A stretch of DNA of 42,441 nt from Hydrococcus sp. Prado102 (GCA_025454425.1 JALOOL010000011.1:1-42441); one strand, 5' to 3'; positions 1 through 9,905 are shown, counted from the stretch's first letter. A program made the numbers and translations. Notes: generated from the letters alone by a model not told the origin.

Positions 1-1
1 T

Positions 2-115
2 GTGAAAGGATTTACATTGGGGGCACTGCATTATCAAACACGAATCGTTTTACCATTTTATTCTAATCTTTCTAGCATTACGCATTCACCAACGCCAGAA
101 ATTATTACTCTATAG
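2..115 (+). CDS. possible 3' end of an unidentified gene
   Basis: One forward frame is open from the first bases of the window to a TAG at 113-115, giving 37 codons with a mixed, protein-like composition. I do not recognise the product. The upstream part lies outside the window, so this could equally be a chance open frame. The 98 bases between it and the cyclase gene show no other convincing gene. Confidence 0.25.
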   Translation: MKGFTLGALHYQTRIVLPFYSNLSSITHSPTPEIITL

Positions 116-213
116 GACGCAAATGCTCTAATATCTTGTCATCAAAATCTGGCACGCGATTTCTCTAAACTTGCGCGATCGCATTGTAGGGTTTGACTCC
201 CGCGAAGGCATTC

Positions 214-2508
214 TTATTGTTGGTGGGGCGAAGCCGGATAATAAATAAGAAAGCGATCGCGTCCTCGTTTTTTTGCCTCATATAGTGCCTCATCCGCAGC
301 AGCTACTAAATTCTCTAGCGACAGATCTCGATCGGGAATAGTACTCGTGACTCCTATACTCAACGTAACGTATTCGCTCACTTCCGATCGCTCGTGAGGA
401 ATTTTTAATTGTTTGACTTCTTCTTGAATTGCCCTCGCTACCGCCACCGCCCCGAATAATTCGGTATTGGGCAAAATTGCCGCAAATTCCTCTCCGCCGT
501 AACGAGCAGCTAAATCTGCCGGACGCTTGAGAGCGCGAGTAAGCGCGCTAGCAATCTTTCTGAGACAATCATCTCCTGCTTGATGTCCGTAGCAATCGTT
601 GTAACGTTTAAAAAAGTCGATATCGAATAAAACTAGAGAAAGCGGTTGTTGTTCGCGTACTAAGCGCTTCCATTCTTGGTTTAAATACTCATCAAAACGA
701 CGACGATTAGCAACTTGAGTTAAGCCATCTAAGTTAACCAAACGCTGTAATTGTTGATTGGCTTGCTCTAGTTCGGTGGTACGTTGTGCTACTTGAGATT
801 CTAAAGTATTGTAGTAGTCTGATAAGATTTTTTGAACCTGTTTGCGTTTGGTAATATCGGCGAAAGCAACGATCGCATAAGCAATCTGTTCTTGAGTATC
901 GAAAATTGGCGTAGCTCGTACTTCCAAAGGAATAACTTTGTCTTCGCGATGAATTTCTAAATCGTCAACCGTAATGCTTTCACCTTGGAGTGCCCTATAG
1001 CCGGGAAGTTGTTCGGTTGGATATAATTGGTTAGTTCCCGCTACATAAATTTGATAGTTGAGGGCGAATTGTTCGCTAGGATTTTCAGGAATATGTTCGA
1101 TCGCTAGCAAGTGTTTTGCAGTTTGATTGTAATAAGCAAATGTCCCGTCGTAGTTGTAGACGACTACGCCGATGGGTAAGGCTTCGAGAAATTGAGTCAA
1201 TCGGCTTTCGCTGTATAATAATTCTTCATTCAAGATTTGTAGCGCGTCAAATGAGGCTTGTAGTTGTTCTGACATTCGATTGAACGAGTCTGCTAATTCT
1301 CCTACTTCATCGGTGCGATTAACAATTACAGTGCGTGCTAGATATCCTTTAGCAATCTTTTTTGTCTCGGCGTTTAGTTGCAAAATTGGTCGAGTTATCC
1401 ATCGAGAAATTAAGATTGCAACAATAATCGAAACGAGCAAGGCTAAAAGGCAAAGTATAATCGTGGTGCGAGTAGTTGCATGAATCTGTTGAGTAAAGTC
1501 GGTTTCTGGGACGACGACGACAACTAACCAGTTTAATTCTCGATTGTCAGCAAAAGGAAGCACTCTTACTAATTGTCGCTTTCCTTCTAAGGTAAATTCT
1601 AATTGTTTGGGACTGTAAATATTCTGCAAATTTTGAAAATGGGAGAATAGATATTTCGCCGTCGCTTGAGTTAAGCGATCGCTACTATCGCTTGCCGCAA
1701 TTAATTCTTTTTGGTTATTCTTAGTACGATAGGGAATTTCTGCTGTGGAAGTCGCAATTAACGTACCATCGCGAGTAATAATAAAAGCTTGTCCAGATTT
1801 TCCAATCTTAAGCTCGCTCAAGAAACGATCTAGGCGATCGAGACGCAGTGTAACGCTTAATGCACCGATTAACTGTTTGGTAGTTGGTTCGTATATGGGA
1901 TGAACGGCACTAATTAATAACTTTGGTTCGAGAATCGATAAATAAACCTCGCTCCAGGTCAGTTTTTTTGCACTAACAGCCTTTTGATACCAAGGGCGCT
2001 GCCTGGGGTCGAAATTTTTTAGAATATTGTTGAGAGTTGTTCGATTGCCATTGCGATCGCTATTGTAGGTATAGAGATTAAATCCTGTCGCGCGATCGGA
2101 TATAACAATCCCCAAGGAACCATCCACAAATTTTTTAGCGGCTCGAAATTCCTTGTTTTCATTGCCTATGCCAATAAAATTAAGCTGAGGCGCTAGCTGA
2201 ACTTGTCGCCAAAGATATTTTTCCCAAGGTTGTAAGTTTTGTAAATTTAAATATCCTAATCCAATCGCGTTGAGCGTACTTTTGTTGACCAATTCGGGAA
2301 TGCTAAAGTACTCGTGTAAATTTTGTTCGACGCGATTGCTGACTTTCTCGATCGACTCATAGGCAAGTTCGTTGACGGCTTGTTGTGCCCCACGCCAAGA
2401 AAGATACCCTGTCAACCCCACAGCAACTATAATTTGCAATACAGACGAAATAATGAGGACAGTACGAAGGGAAATTTTTCTTTTAGGGCGATCGCTCGAT
2501 AGCGACAT
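214..2508 (-). CDS. diguanylate cyclase with Cache, HAMP and PAS domains
   Basis: Membrane-bound sensor that should make cyclic di-GMP from two GTP. Order along 764 residues: an N-terminal transmembrane helix (about 15-37), a periplasmic dCache-type sensor region (about 40-340), a second membrane helix (about 345-368), HAMP (about 370-420), PAS (about 440-560), a coiled-coil linker, and GGDEF (about 600-760). The active-site motif is GGEEF at 671-675. An RxxD product-inhibition site (RPAD) sits five residues before it, so both catalysis and feedback inhibition look intact. There is no EAL domain. The gene stands alone and is convergent with nothing nearby. The ligand of the Cache domain cannot be told from sequence. 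Confidence 0.93.
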   Translation of the reverse strand: MSLSSDRPKRKISLRTVLIISSVLQIIVAVGLTGYLSWRGAQQAVNELAYESIEKVSNRVEQNLHEYFSIPELVNKSTLNAIGLGYLNLQNLQPWEKYLWRQVQLAPQLNFIGIGNENKEFRAAKKFVDGSLGIVISDRATGFNLYTYNSDRNGNRTTLNNILKNFDPRQRPWYQKAVSAKKLTWSEVYLSILEPKLLISAVHPIYEPTTKQLIGALSVTLRLDRLDRFLSELKIGKSGQAFIITRDGTLIATSTAEIPYRTKNNQKELIAASDSSDRLTQATAKYLFSHFQNLQNIYSPKQLEFTLEGKRQLVRVLPFADNRELNWLVVVVVPETDFTQQIHATTRTTIILCLLALLVSIIVAILISRWITRPILQLNAETKKIAKGYLARTVIVNRTDEVGELADSFNRMSEQLQASFDALQILNEELLYSESRLTQFLEALPIGVVVYNYDGTFAYYNQTAKHLLAIEHIPENPSEQFALNYQIYVAGTNQLYPTEQLPGYRALQGESITVDDLEIHREDKVIPLEVRATPIFDTQEQIAYAIVAFADITKRKQVQKILSDYYNTLESQVAQRTTELEQANQQLQRLVNLDGLTQVANRRRFDEYLNQEWKRLVREQQPLSLVLFDIDFFKRYNDCYGHQAGDDCLRKIASALTRALKRPADLAARYGGEEFAAILPNTELFGAVAVARAIQEEVKQLKIPHERSEVSEYVTLSIGVTSTIPDRDLSLENLVAAADEALYEAKKRGRDRFLIYYPASPHQQ

Positions 2509-2576
2509 TAAATTAACAACTCATCTAGACTTTTCCTATGTTACTCGCTCATTAATCATTCGTCTTGAGTCTTTGG

Positions 2577-2642
2577 GAAGTCGGAAGTCATGTCAGAAGT
2601 CAGAAGTCGAAAGTCGAAAGTCGAAAGTCGAAAGTCGGAAGT
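2577..2642. repeat. short tandem heptamer repeat (AAGTCGA/AAGTCGG type)
   Basis: About nine degenerate copies of a 7-base unit lie in tandem between the cyclase and ppk. The same unit recurs at 23711-23759, where it is translated as the tail of the ABC exporter. This is the class of short tandemly repeated sequence known from many cyanobacteria. Confidence 0.85.
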
Positions 2643-2683
2643 AAATATTCTTTCTTATCTCCCTTTCTTCCCTGTTCCCTATT

Positions 2684-2739
2684 TTTGAACTTTGTTGGCG
2701 TAGCCCGTCTGAAAGACGTACTTTGAACTTTGAACTTTA
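2684..2739. repeat. TTTGAAC/ACTTTGA heptamers around a small inverted repeat
   Basis: Copies of a TTTGAAC-like heptamer flank a short element with the inverted repeat CGTCT-gaa-AGACG at 2706-2718. The heptamer is the complement of the TTCAAAG unit found at 24970-24998 in the phosphatase gene. It lies just downstream of the ppk stop codon. Confidence 0.6.
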
Positions 2740-2755
2740 ATCACTGGTCACTGAA

Positions 2756-4918
2756 TTATATTCCTGCCGATCGCATTGCTATTTCCATGAAACTTACTTG
2801 AGAACTTTGTTCGCGTCCGTTTTCGGGGGGTTGCAGTTGAATATAGCTGCCATCGGGTTGCAATTCCCAAGCTTGTCGGTTGTCACAGAGCATAATTCCT
2901 AAAATCTCTTCTAACTCCTTAGCAATCTGCGTATCTTCTATAGGCGCGATCGCTTCTACTCGACGACTTAAGTTGCGAGTCATCCAATCCGCACTACCGA
3001 TGTAGACTTCTTCCTCGCCGCCATTATTGAAGTAAAAAATACGCGAATGCTCCAGAAAACGACCGATGATACTAATGATGCGAATATTGTCGCTGACTCC
3101 TTCTACACCAGGACGCAGACAACAGATTCCCCTCACGATCAGATCTATTTTTACGCCCGCTTGCGACGCTTCATAGAGCGTTTCAATAATTTTAGGATCG
3201 ACTAAGGCATTCATTTTGGCAACGATGCGACCGCTTTTACCTTGGCGGGCGCGATCTGCTTCGCGGAGAATGAGAGATACCATGCGATCGCGCATATTAA
3301 CGGGAGCAACCAATAACTTGCGATAGGATTTTTGTCGAGAATAACCCGTCAAAAAATTAAACAAATCGGTTAAATCTGCCCCCAATTCCTCCCGACAACT
3401 CAGCAATCCCAAATCGGTGTAAAGTTTTGCCGTTTTGTAATTATAATTTCCCGTGCCGATATGGACGTAACGGCGAATTTTACCGCCTTCCTGACGCACG
3501 ATTAGGACGATTTTGGTGTGGGTTTTTAATCCGACTAATCCATAAACGACGTGTACGCCTGCTTGTTCTAATTTTTTCGCCCAGGTTATGTTATTCTCTT
3601 CATCAAAACGGGCTTTTAATTCTACCAATGCGGCTACTTGTTTGCCATTTTCCGCCGCTGCGATCAGTGCGTTGACAATCGGCGAATCGCCAGAAGTGCG
3701 ATACAGCGTCATTTTAATCGCCAACACCTTTGGATCTCGTGCCGCTTGAGAGATAAATTCTTCTACCGTCGCGTTAAATGATTGATAGGGATGATGAAGC
3801 AAGCGATCGCTAGCACGGATGAGCGTAAAAATATCTTCGCCTTCTTGGGATTCTTCCGAATCGCGATCGCACGTATCTTGAGCGCGAGATATCCAGGCGG
3901 GAACGACGGGATTCCAGGGAGGGTCTTTGAGTTCGGAGCAAGGTAAGGACATAAAAGACATTAAATCCTTAAGTCCGAGCAATCCTTCTACATCATAAAC
4001 ATCTACCTCTTCTAGCCTCAAGTCCTGCATAAGTCTATCTTTGACGTTTTCCGGCATAGAAGATTGGATTTCTAGGCGCACGGCAGATTTACCCACTCGT
4101 CGCTTGCGCAATTCCTGTTCGATCGCCAGCATTAAATCGTCCGCTTCGTCTTCTTCTACTGAGAGATCGGCGTTGCGAGTGACTCTAAAAGGATGGCATT
4201 CTTGAACGATCGTTCCAGGAAAGAGAGATTCGAGGTTGTGAGCGATGATTTGTTCTAGGGGAACTCCCGTCCAAATGGATACCCGATCGGAAGATTCTTG
4301 TCGCAATTCTTTTGGTAAAAGTACAAAGCGCGTCAAAATTCCGGCGGGGACTTTAACGCGGGCAAATAATTCCTCGTCGGTGTCGGGATCTCTGACGATA
4401 ACTGCTAAATTGAGGCTTAGATTGGAGATGTAGGGAAAAGGATGACTCGGATCGATCGCCAGAGGTGTGAGAACCGGAAAAATATGTTCTTCAAAGTATT
4501 GATGAAGATAGTTTCGCTGTTCTTGAGTCAGATCGACGTAGTTGAGTAGATGAATGCCTTGGGCATTTAATTCGTTTCTCAGTTCGTACTCAAAATGTTG
4601 GTCTTGCTGTGTAACTAGAGGACGCAGGCGATCGCTGAGAACTTCTAGCTGTTCTGAGGGAGTCAAACCGTCTGGGGTGAGTTTAGTTACGCCTGCTTTG
4701 ACTTGCTGCTTTAATCCTGCCACTCGCACCATAAAAAATTCATCTAGGTTAGAGCTAAAAATAGCAGAAAATTTGAGGCGTTCTAATAAAGGAGTACGCG
4801 GATCGAGCGCTTCGTGTAAAACTCGATTGTTAAACTCCAACCAGCTTAGCTCTCGATTGAGGTAGTATTGAGGATCTTTAAGATTAATTTCCGCGATCGC
4901 GGTCTTGGTTTTTGACAT
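2756..4918 (-). CDS. ppk1: polyphosphate kinase 1
   Basis: Reversibly transfers the gamma phosphate of ATP to polyphosphate, which cyanobacteria use as a phosphate and energy store. I chose the ATG at 4918 (protein MSKTKTAIAE..., 720 residues). The longer frame starts with TTG at 4978, and its first 20 residues do not look like the family. The N-terminal PPK motif YYLNRELSWLEFN is present. The two phospholipase-D-like halves carry His467 (in THTK) and His624 (in EHSR), counted from the chosen start. Their spacing of 157 residues equals that of the two catalytic histidines in E. coli Ppk (435 and 592). The gene stands alone. No Pho-box was identified in the upstream 170 bases. Confidence 0.96.
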   Translation of the reverse strand: MSKTKTAIAEINLKDPQYYLNRELSWLEFNNRVLHEALDPRTPLLERLKFSAIFSSNLDEFFMVRVAGLKQQVKAGVTKLTPDGLTPSEQLEVLSDRLRPLVTQQDQHFEYELRNELNAQGIHLLNYVDLTQEQRNYLHQYFEEHIFPVLTPLAIDPSHPFPYISNLSLNLAVIVRDPDTDEELFARVKVPAGILTRFVLLPKELRQESSDRVSIWTGVPLEQIIAHNLESLFPGTIVQECHPFRVTRNADLSVEEDEADDLMLAIEQELRKRRVGKSAVRLEIQSSMPENVKDRLMQDLRLEEVDVYDVEGLLGLKDLMSFMSLPCSELKDPPWNPVVPAWISRAQDTCDRDSEESQEGEDIFTLIRASDRLLHHPYQSFNATVEEFISQAARDPKVLAIKMTLYRTSGDSPIVNALIAAAENGKQVAALVELKARFDEENNITWAKKLEQAGVHVVYGLVGLKTHTKIVLIVRQEGGKIRRYVHIGTGNYNYKTAKLYTDLGLLSCREELGADLTDLFNFLTGYSRQKSYRKLLVAPVNMRDRMVSLILREADRARQGKSGRIVAKMNALVDPKIIETLYEASQAGVKIDLIVRGICCLRPGVEGVSDNIRIISIIGRFLEHSRIFYFNNGGEEEVYIGSADWMTRNLSRRVEAIAPIEDTQIAKELEEILGIMLCDNRQAWELQPDGSYIQLQPPENGREQSSQVSFMEIAMRSAGI

Positions 4919-5147
4919 AGTTTGTTTACTTGTCTTTGGGTCATTTTGCCAATGACAACTCAAAGCAGATTGTGACAAGGACTGCTACTTTTCTCAATCG
5001 TAGCTTGACTAGCTTTGAGTCAAGATTATTAATAGATTAAGAATTGTCAGAGTTAGTCAATTCTTTTTCTCAATCAAGTACGTCTAACTTCTGCCCTCTG
5101 CCTCTCTACTGTATGCTATGTACTTCATCTAAAAGAGAATTGCTATA

Positions 5148-5609
5148 TTAACTTTCTGCCATCGCGCGAATGATGTCGCCTTGAGTCACAATACCGACAA
5201 CTTTGTCGTCATTTTCGTCAACGACGATTAAGCGTCTAATTTTCTTTTCGTGCATTATACGGGCAGCTTCTTTGAGCGAGCGATCGCCTGTAATAGTAAT
5301 GGGTCGATCCGTCATGACCTCCCCGACGGTTTCTCCCAAGACCTTATGAATTTCTTTGTCGTGACGAGTGGGATTTTGCAGGTAGATGACACTATCGAGA
5401 AACATGATGTAAGGCGGGGCTTCTACGCCAGTTTCTTGCCACATTAAATCGGATTCTGAAATTACCCCTATTAATTTTCCAGCATCATCGACGACTGGCA
5501 ATCCGCTAATACGGTTTTCTACCAAAATTTTGATAGCTTCTTGGAGAGGCTTTTGCGGAGCGATCGAGATAGGATTGGGGGTCATGACCTCGGCGATGGT
5601 TTTCGTCAT
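5148..5609 (-). CDS. tandem CBS-domain protein
   Basis: A 153-residue protein made almost entirely of two CBS domains (about 5-60 and 90-150), each with the usual VMTxxPIxI entry motif (VMTPNPISI near residue 8 and VMTDRPITI near residue 98). Such stand-alone pairs bind adenosine nucleotides and act as energy sensors, often on an unknown partner. A loop of about 30 residues between the domains (ETGVEAPPYIMFLD region) is typical of the cyanobacterial and plant CBSX-like type. No fused effector domain. It is followed on the same strand by ppk but separated from it by about 230 bases. Confidence 0.9.
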   Translation of the reverse strand: MTKTIAEVMTPNPISIAPQKPLQEAIKILVENRISGLPVVDDAGKLIGVISESDLMWQETGVEAPPYIMFLDSVIYLQNPTRHDKEIHKVLGETVGEVMTDRPITITGDRSLKEAARIMHEKKIRRLIVVDENDDKVVGIVTQGDIIRAMAES

Positions 5610-5667
5610 GTTATACCTAAAGAAAGTATTTATCGAAGCGTTATTTCTAATTATATTTCTTCTGTGC

Positions 5668-6321
5668 CTACGTACTCGGAACTAGCCAACTTTCAACTTC
5701 TTCCCACCCCAACCCTTTTCTAACGATAGTAGGTTCGTCCGCCGTCAAATCGAGAATGGTAGAAACTTCCCCGTTGGGTTCGGAATCGTTGTCGATAATT
5801 AAATCGACTGATTTATCGAGCGCATCAAAGAGATAGGCTTTTTCTAGTCCTAACGTGGGAAAATCTCCCTCTTCGTCTGGTAAATGAGCCGAACTAGAAA
5901 TAATTGGATTGTTTAAAGTTTGTAAAATTGCTTGACATACGGAACAATCTGGTACTCGAATGCCAGTCGTTTTTCGCTTAGGACTCATGACCAGCTTGGG
6001 AACCAATTTTGTAGCGGGTAACACAAAGGTATAAGGCCCCGGAATTAAATGTTTCATGATTCGATAAGCCGAATCGCTGACAGTCGCATATTCAGAAATA
6101 TTAGAAAGCGACAAACAAAGAAAGGTGAGCGGCTTATCATTAGATAGCTGTTTTAATTTTCTTACTTTTTCAACGGCGGATTTGGAGTTGAGATCGCAAC
6201 CAATCGCATAGACGGTATCGGTAGGATAAAGCATAACCGCCCCACGCCTAAGCGCACTGCAAATTTCGTCAACGGTACGTTGTTGGGGATTTTGGGGATG
6301 GAGGGAATAAATAATAGCCAT
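5668..6321 (-). CDS. Sua5/YciO/YrdC-family threonylcarbamoyl-AMP synthase-like protein
   Basis: A single YrdC domain of 217 residues. The nucleotide-binding stretch [11 protein letters not shown] (about 31-41) and the KPLTFLC segment (about 83-89) are visible. Family members make L-threonylcarbamoyl-AMP from threonine, bicarbonate and ATP for the t6A modification of tRNAs that read ANN codons. The protein lacks the extra C-terminal Sua5 domain, so it is of the YrdC/YciO type. YciO members are less certain to be t6A enzymes. It is divergent from larC, with a gap of 23 bases. Confidence 0.88.
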   Translation of the reverse strand: MAIIYSLHPQNPQQRTVDEICSALRRGAVMLYPTDTVYAIGCDLNSKSAVEKVRKLKQLSNDKPLTFLCLSLSNISEYATVSDSAYRIMKHLIPGPYTFVLPATKLVPKLVMSPKRKTTGIRVPDCSVCQAILQTLNNPIISSSAHLPDEEGDFPTLGLEKAYLFDALDKSVDLIIDNDSEPNGEVSTILDLTADEPTIVRKGLGWEEVESWLVPST

Positions 6322-6344
6322 ATGAAATAATTAGTTATAAAACA

Positions 6345-7619
6345 ATGATGAAAAAAATAGCTTATTTTGAATGCCAAACTGGAATTGCTGGCGATATGTG
6401 TTTGGGGGCTTTGGTCGATGCTGGCGTTCCGTTAGAATATTTGGTCGATAAGCTTAAAGGTTTGGGGATCGAACAAGAATATCGCTTGCGATCGCAAAAA
6501 GTACATCGCAACGGACAGATAGCAACAAAAGTTCATGTCGATCTCCTTATCGAACCTAGTCACGAACACGACGGACACCATCATCATCCTCCTGCAAGAC
6601 ATTTGCCAGAAATAGAGAAACTCATCGAATCGGCTTTACTCCCGCCAAGGGCACAAGAATGGAGTTTAAGAGTATTTCGTCAATTGGCGATCGCGGAAGG
6701 AGCCGTTCACGGTACTCTACCAGAACAAGTCCATTTTCACGAAGTCGGAGCCACTGATGCCATTGTAGACATTGTTGGTACTTGTTTGGGGTTAGATTGG
6801 CTGGAAATCGACGAATTATACTGTTCTGCGATGCCTATCGGCGGCGGTACGGTAAAAGTAGCACACGGACGTTTACCCGTTCCCGTCCCGGCTGTGATGA
6901 GATTGTGGGAAACCCGTAAAGTTCCGCTTTATAGCAATGGTATCGATAAGGAATTGGTCACGCCGACTGGGGCTGCGATCGCCGTTGCGCTAGCGACTCG
7001 TTTTGGTTCCCCACCTGCTATGAGTCTCGAACGAATTGGTTTAGGCGCAGGTTCGCAAGATTTACCGCTTCCTAATATTCTCAGATTGTGGCTCGGTCAA
7101 TCCATAGATACAAACAGGAATGTAGGGGCGCAAGGCTTGCGCCCACACCCAGAACAAGAAACAATATCAGTTTTAGAAACGCAAATTGACGACCTCAATC
7201 CCCAGGCGATCGGTTATGTTTTTGAAGAGTTATTTAAAGTAGGTGCTTTAGATGTTTTTACACAAGCAATTGGTATGAAAAAATCTCGTCCTGGAGTTTT
7301 ATTAACAGTTATTTGTTCCCCAGAAAAAACTTCGGTTTGCGAAGCGATTCTGTTTCGAGAAACGACAACTTTAGGCATACGACATCTTACCCAACAACGC
7401 TCGATTTTAGGGCGAGAAATTCACCAAGTAGAGACAATTTTTGGCACGGTTAGAATTAAGGTAGCTACTCAAGGAAAAGATGAGGCGAAAACCATTATAA
7501 ACGTACAGCCAGAGTATGAAGATTGTGCCGAATTAGCGAGGAAATGCGCTCGCCCTTGGCGCATTATTCATCAGATGGCCTTAGATGCTTGGTATTGTGA
7601 AAAAGGGAACAGGGAATAG
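6345..7619 (+). CDS. larC: LarC-family nickel-pincer cofactor biosynthesis protein
   Basis: LarC inserts nickel into the pyridinium bisthiocarboxylate mononucleotide to complete the cofactor of lactate racemase and related enzymes. The N-terminal motif [21 protein letters not shown], the histidine-rich stretch at residues 73-86 (several HH pairs, likely metal handling) and the C-terminal [11 protein letters not shown] segment are typical. Length is 424 residues. About 12 residues at 259-270 are the translation of a palindromic repeat (7122-7147) and lie in the linker between the two halves. No larA, larB or larE is visible in the window. Two ATG codons occur in tandem at 6345 and 6348. Confidence 0.93.
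   Translation: MMKKIAYFECQTGIAGDMCLGALVDAGVPLEYLVDKLKGLGIEQEYRLRSQKVHRNGQIATKVHVDLLIEPSHEHDGHHHHPPARHLPEIEKLIESALLPPRAQEWSLRVFRQLAIAEGAVHGTLPEQVHFHEVGATDAIVDIVGTCLGLDWLEIDELYCSAMPIGGGTVKVAHGRLPVPVPAVMRLWETRKVPLYSNGIDKELVTPTGAAIAVALATRFGSPPAMSLERIGLGAGSQDLPLPNILRLWLGQSIDTNRNVGAQGLRPHPEQETISVLETQIDDLNPQAIGYVFEELFKVGALDVFTQAIGMKKSRPGVLLTVICSPEKTSVCEAILFRETTTLGIRHLTQQRSILGREIHQVETIFGTVRIKVATQGKDEAKTIINVQPEYEDCAELARKCARPWRIIHQMALDAWYCEKGNRE
7122..7147. repeat. GTAGGGGCGCA palindromic repeat inside larC
   Basis: The element starts GTAGGGGCGCAAGG and closes with TTGCGCCC, giving a perfect 8-base stem with a 3-base loop. Closely related copies lie at 9910-9935 (intergenic) and 24187-24209 (inside the phosphatase gene). 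Here it is read in frame as [11 protein letters not shown]. Confidence 0.85.
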
Positions 7620-7622
7620 AAA

Positions 7623-8198
7623 ATGAATAGCTATACGATCGACTTCGAGCCTATTTGTAAAATAACCGACGAGCAATTCTATCAACTTTGTCGCCAAAAC
7701 CCAGAAACTAAATTTGAACGCAATGCTAAAGGAGAAATTATAATCATGTCTCCAACTGGAGGAGAAACCGGAAAACTAAACTTTAATCTAGCTTTAAAAT
7801 TAGGAATTTGGAACGAACAAACTCAACTAGGAGTTTGCTTTGATTCTTCGACTTGCTTCAAACTTCCTAATGGTGCGAATCGTTCTCCAGATGTATCGTG
7901 GATAAAACAAAAAAGATGGGACGCATTAAGCCCCGAACAAAAAGAGAAATTTCCTCCTATTGCTCCCGATTTTGTTTTAGAGTTAGTCTCTCCCAGCGGC
8001 CTAAAAGATATCCAAGACAAAATGCAAGAATACATCGATAATGGCGTAAAACTTGGATGGTTAATTAATCCGAAAAAACGTCAAGTAGAGATTTATCGTC
8101 AAGGACAATCGGTAGAAATATTAGATTCCCCTACTAATTTATCGGGTGAGGGCGTTTTACTTGGATTTATTTTAGATTTACAAAGTATTTGGGGATAA
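7623..8198 (+). CDS. Uma2-family (DUF820) restriction-endonuclease-fold protein
   Basis: A 191-residue member of the Uma2 family, highly expanded in cyanobacteria and carrying a PD-(D/E)XK nuclease fold. The expected acidic residues are seen in SPDVSW (about residue 88) and in PDFVLELVSPS (about 116-126), followed by a conserved Lys in DIQDKMQEY. It starts 3 bases after the larC stop and is probably co-transcribed with it. No cognate partner is visible. Their biological role is not settled. Confidence 0.92.
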   Translation: MNSYTIDFEPICKITDEQFYQLCRQNPETKFERNAKGEIIIMSPTGGETGKLNFNLALKLGIWNEQTQLGVCFDSSTCFKLPNGANRSPDVSWIKQKRWDALSPEQKEKFPPIAPDFVLELVSPSGLKDIQDKMQEYIDNGVKLGWLINPKKRQVEIYRQGQSVEILDSPTNLSGEGVLLGFILDLQSIWG

Positions 8199-8235
8199 AA
8201 AAATGGGTTGCACCAAACACGAATCGCACAACCCA
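8197..8235 (-). terminator. intrinsic terminator of murA
   Basis: Read on the minus strand, the stem TGGGTTG pairs with CAACCCA across an 18-base loop and is followed at once by a run of seven T. It lies 12 bases beyond the murA stop codon and also sits at the end of the convergent Uma2 gene. Confidence 0.75.
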
Positions 8236-8247
8236 GCTTAACTCAAT

Positions 8248-9765
8248 TCAGGATGCTGCTGGATTAAATTGATTTATCAGCGGAGTCTCAAACGAAGTTT
8301 CTAAATCGGGCGTAACTCGACGGATTTTTGCTCCTAACTGCCTTAATTTAGCCTCTAAATTGTCATAACCTCGATCTAAATGATGCAATCCTTGAACGAT
8401 TGTTTTGCCTTCGGCGGCTAAACCCGCTACTACCAAAGCGGCTGAAGCACGTAAATCCGTTGCCATAACGGGTGCGCCAGATAGCATCGGTACGCCTCGC
8501 ACGATCGCGTGGTTGCCTTTGACGCGAATATCTGCACCCATGCGATTCAATTCTGCTACGTGGCGCAGGCGGTTTTCAAATACCGTTTCGCTGATGACGC
8601 TGTTTCCTTCTGCTAGGGTTAACAGTGCCATAAATTGCGCCTGCATATCCGTTGGGAACCCAGGATAGGGAAGCGTTTCGATATCGGTTGCCCGCAATTC
8701 CCCAGGAATGACGCGCAAGCGATCGCGATCTTCTAAGATAACTTGAGTGCCAATTTCTTGCAGTTTGGCGATCGCAGAAGCTAGATGTTCGGGAACGATG
8801 GGATATAAACTAATTTCCGAACGAGTAATTGCCCCAGCGACGAGGAAGGTTCCCGCTTCGATGCGATCGGGGATAATATTGTAATCTGTCTCGTGCAGGC
8901 GATCGACTCCAGAAATTACAATAGTATTTGTGCCAGCCCCGCTAATTTTGGCTCCCATCGAAGAACAGAAATTAGCTAAATCTTCGACTTCTGGCTCTTG
9001 TGCGGCATTTTCGATGATGGTTTCGCCTTCTGCAAGGGTAGCTGCCATCATAATCGTTTCTGTCGCGCCGACGCTGGGATAGTCTAAATAAATTTTAGCT
9101 CCCTGCAATCTATTTCGTCTGCCCCTAACGCAAGCATGAACCATACCGTGTTCGATGCGAACGTCTGCGCCTAGCGCCTGCAAACCGCGAACGTGTAGTT
9201 CGACAGGTCTAGCACCAATTGCACAACCTCCTGGTAAGGGAACGCTAGCAACGCCTAAACGAGCTAGTAACGGCCCGATAATGAAAAAGCTCGCTCTCAT
9301 TTGAGAGACTATATCGTAAGGCGCTTGCGATTGTCCGATATTTCTCGCATCGATATCTAAAATATTGCCGTTTCTAATTAATTTAACGCCCAATGCAGCT
9401 AAAATCTGTTCCATGCGCGTCACATCAACCAAAGACGGAACGTTACGCAACCGAAACTCATCAGAGCATAAAAGCGCTCCTGCCATAATAACTAAGGCAG
9501 AATTTTTTGCACCGCTAATTCGTACTTCTCCTTTGAGAGAGGAGCGACCCCAAATTTCTAAAAAGGGTTGGTCGTCTTCAGATTGGGGTAGTGACTGGTT
9601 AGAATTCTGAGGGCGTTTGATGACTTTATCCTCCAAAAACTTAAGAAATATTAACTTTTTTTTTACATAATTTTGCTTATTGATTTTACCGGAAAGATCG
9701 TAAAGATCCCGATTAACTCGATCGCGTTTGTGCCAGTCATAGTAACCGTTCGCAATGTTCCTCAT
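8248..9765 (-). CDS. murA: UDP-N-acetylglucosamine 1-carboxyvinyltransferase
   Basis: First committed step of peptidoglycan synthesis: transfer of enolpyruvate from PEP to UDP-GlcNAc. The substrate-binding Lys-Asn pair (SGAKNSAL) and the catalytic cysteine loop (GGCAIGARP) are intact, so the enzyme is of the fosfomycin-sensitive type. The frame opens with TTG 9768 and ATG 9765, which give a charged 50-residue leader unlike other MurA proteins. The only strong Shine-Dalgarno (GGAGG, 9634-9630) lies inside the frame, 8 bases before an ATC codon at 9621. The true start may therefore be near 9621-9636. The upstream region overlaps the promoter of the divergent tRNA-Leu gene. Confidence 0.95.
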   Translation of the reverse strand: MRNIANGYYDWHKRDRVNRDLYDLSGKINKQNYVKKKLIFLKFLEDKVIKRPQNSNQSLPQSEDDQPFLEIWGRSSLKGEVRISGAKNSALVIMAGALLCSDEFRLRNVPSLVDVTRMEQILAALGVKLIRNGNILDIDARNIGQSQAPYDIVSQMRASFFIIGPLLARLGVASVPLPGGCAIGARPVELHVRGLQALGADVRIEHGMVHACVRGRRNRLQGAKIYLDYPSVGATETIMMAATLAEGETIIENAAQEPEVEDLANFCSSMGAKISGAGTNTIVISGVDRLHETDYNIIPDRIEAGTFLVAGAITRSEISLYPIVPEHLASAIAKLQEIGTQVILEDRDRLRVIPGELRATDIETLPYPGFPTDMQAQFMALLTLAEGNSVISETVFENRLRHVAELNRMGADIRVKGNHAIVRGVPMLSGAPVMATDLRASAALVVAGLAAEGKTIVQGLHHLDRGYDNLEAKLRQLGAKIRRVTPDLETSFETPLINQFNPAAS

Positions 9766-9771
9766 CAAAGG

Positions 9772-9800
9772 TTGACTAATCTCATTCGGTAAATCATAAT
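9772..9800 (+). promoter_or_regulatory. sigma-70-type promoter of tRNA-Leu
   Basis: TTGACT at 9772-9777 and CATAAT at 9795-9800 are separated by 17 bases, close to the consensus. Transcription would begin around 9807, giving a leader of about 17 bases before the tRNA. The -35 box lies just beyond the ATG of the divergent murA frame. Confidence 0.6.
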
Positions 9801-9823
9801 AAGAGATCGGGCGTTAAAATTAT

Positions 9824-9905
9824 GCGGAACTGGCGGAATTGGTAGACGCGCTAGATTCAGGTTCTAGTGGGGCAACCTGTCCGGGTTCAAGTCCCGGGTT
9901 CCGCA
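9824..9905 (+). tRNA. tRNA-Leu (anticodon CAG)
   Basis: An 82-base class II tRNA with a long variable arm. The acceptor stem GCGGAAC pairs with GTTCCGC and the discriminator is A. The anticodon stem CTAGA/TCTAG closes the loop TTCAGGT with CAG at 9858-9860, reading CUG. The T arm GGGTTCAAGTCCC is canonical. CCA is not encoded. Confidence 0.97.

Noticed and set aside
35-47. 13-base match CAAACACGAATCG with 8214-8226
   Set aside because: Too short and without shared flanks; probably chance or a fragment of an unrelated common repeat.
2577-2642. CRISPR-like array
   Set aside because: The units are 7 bases long, contiguous and without spacers; no cas gene is near.
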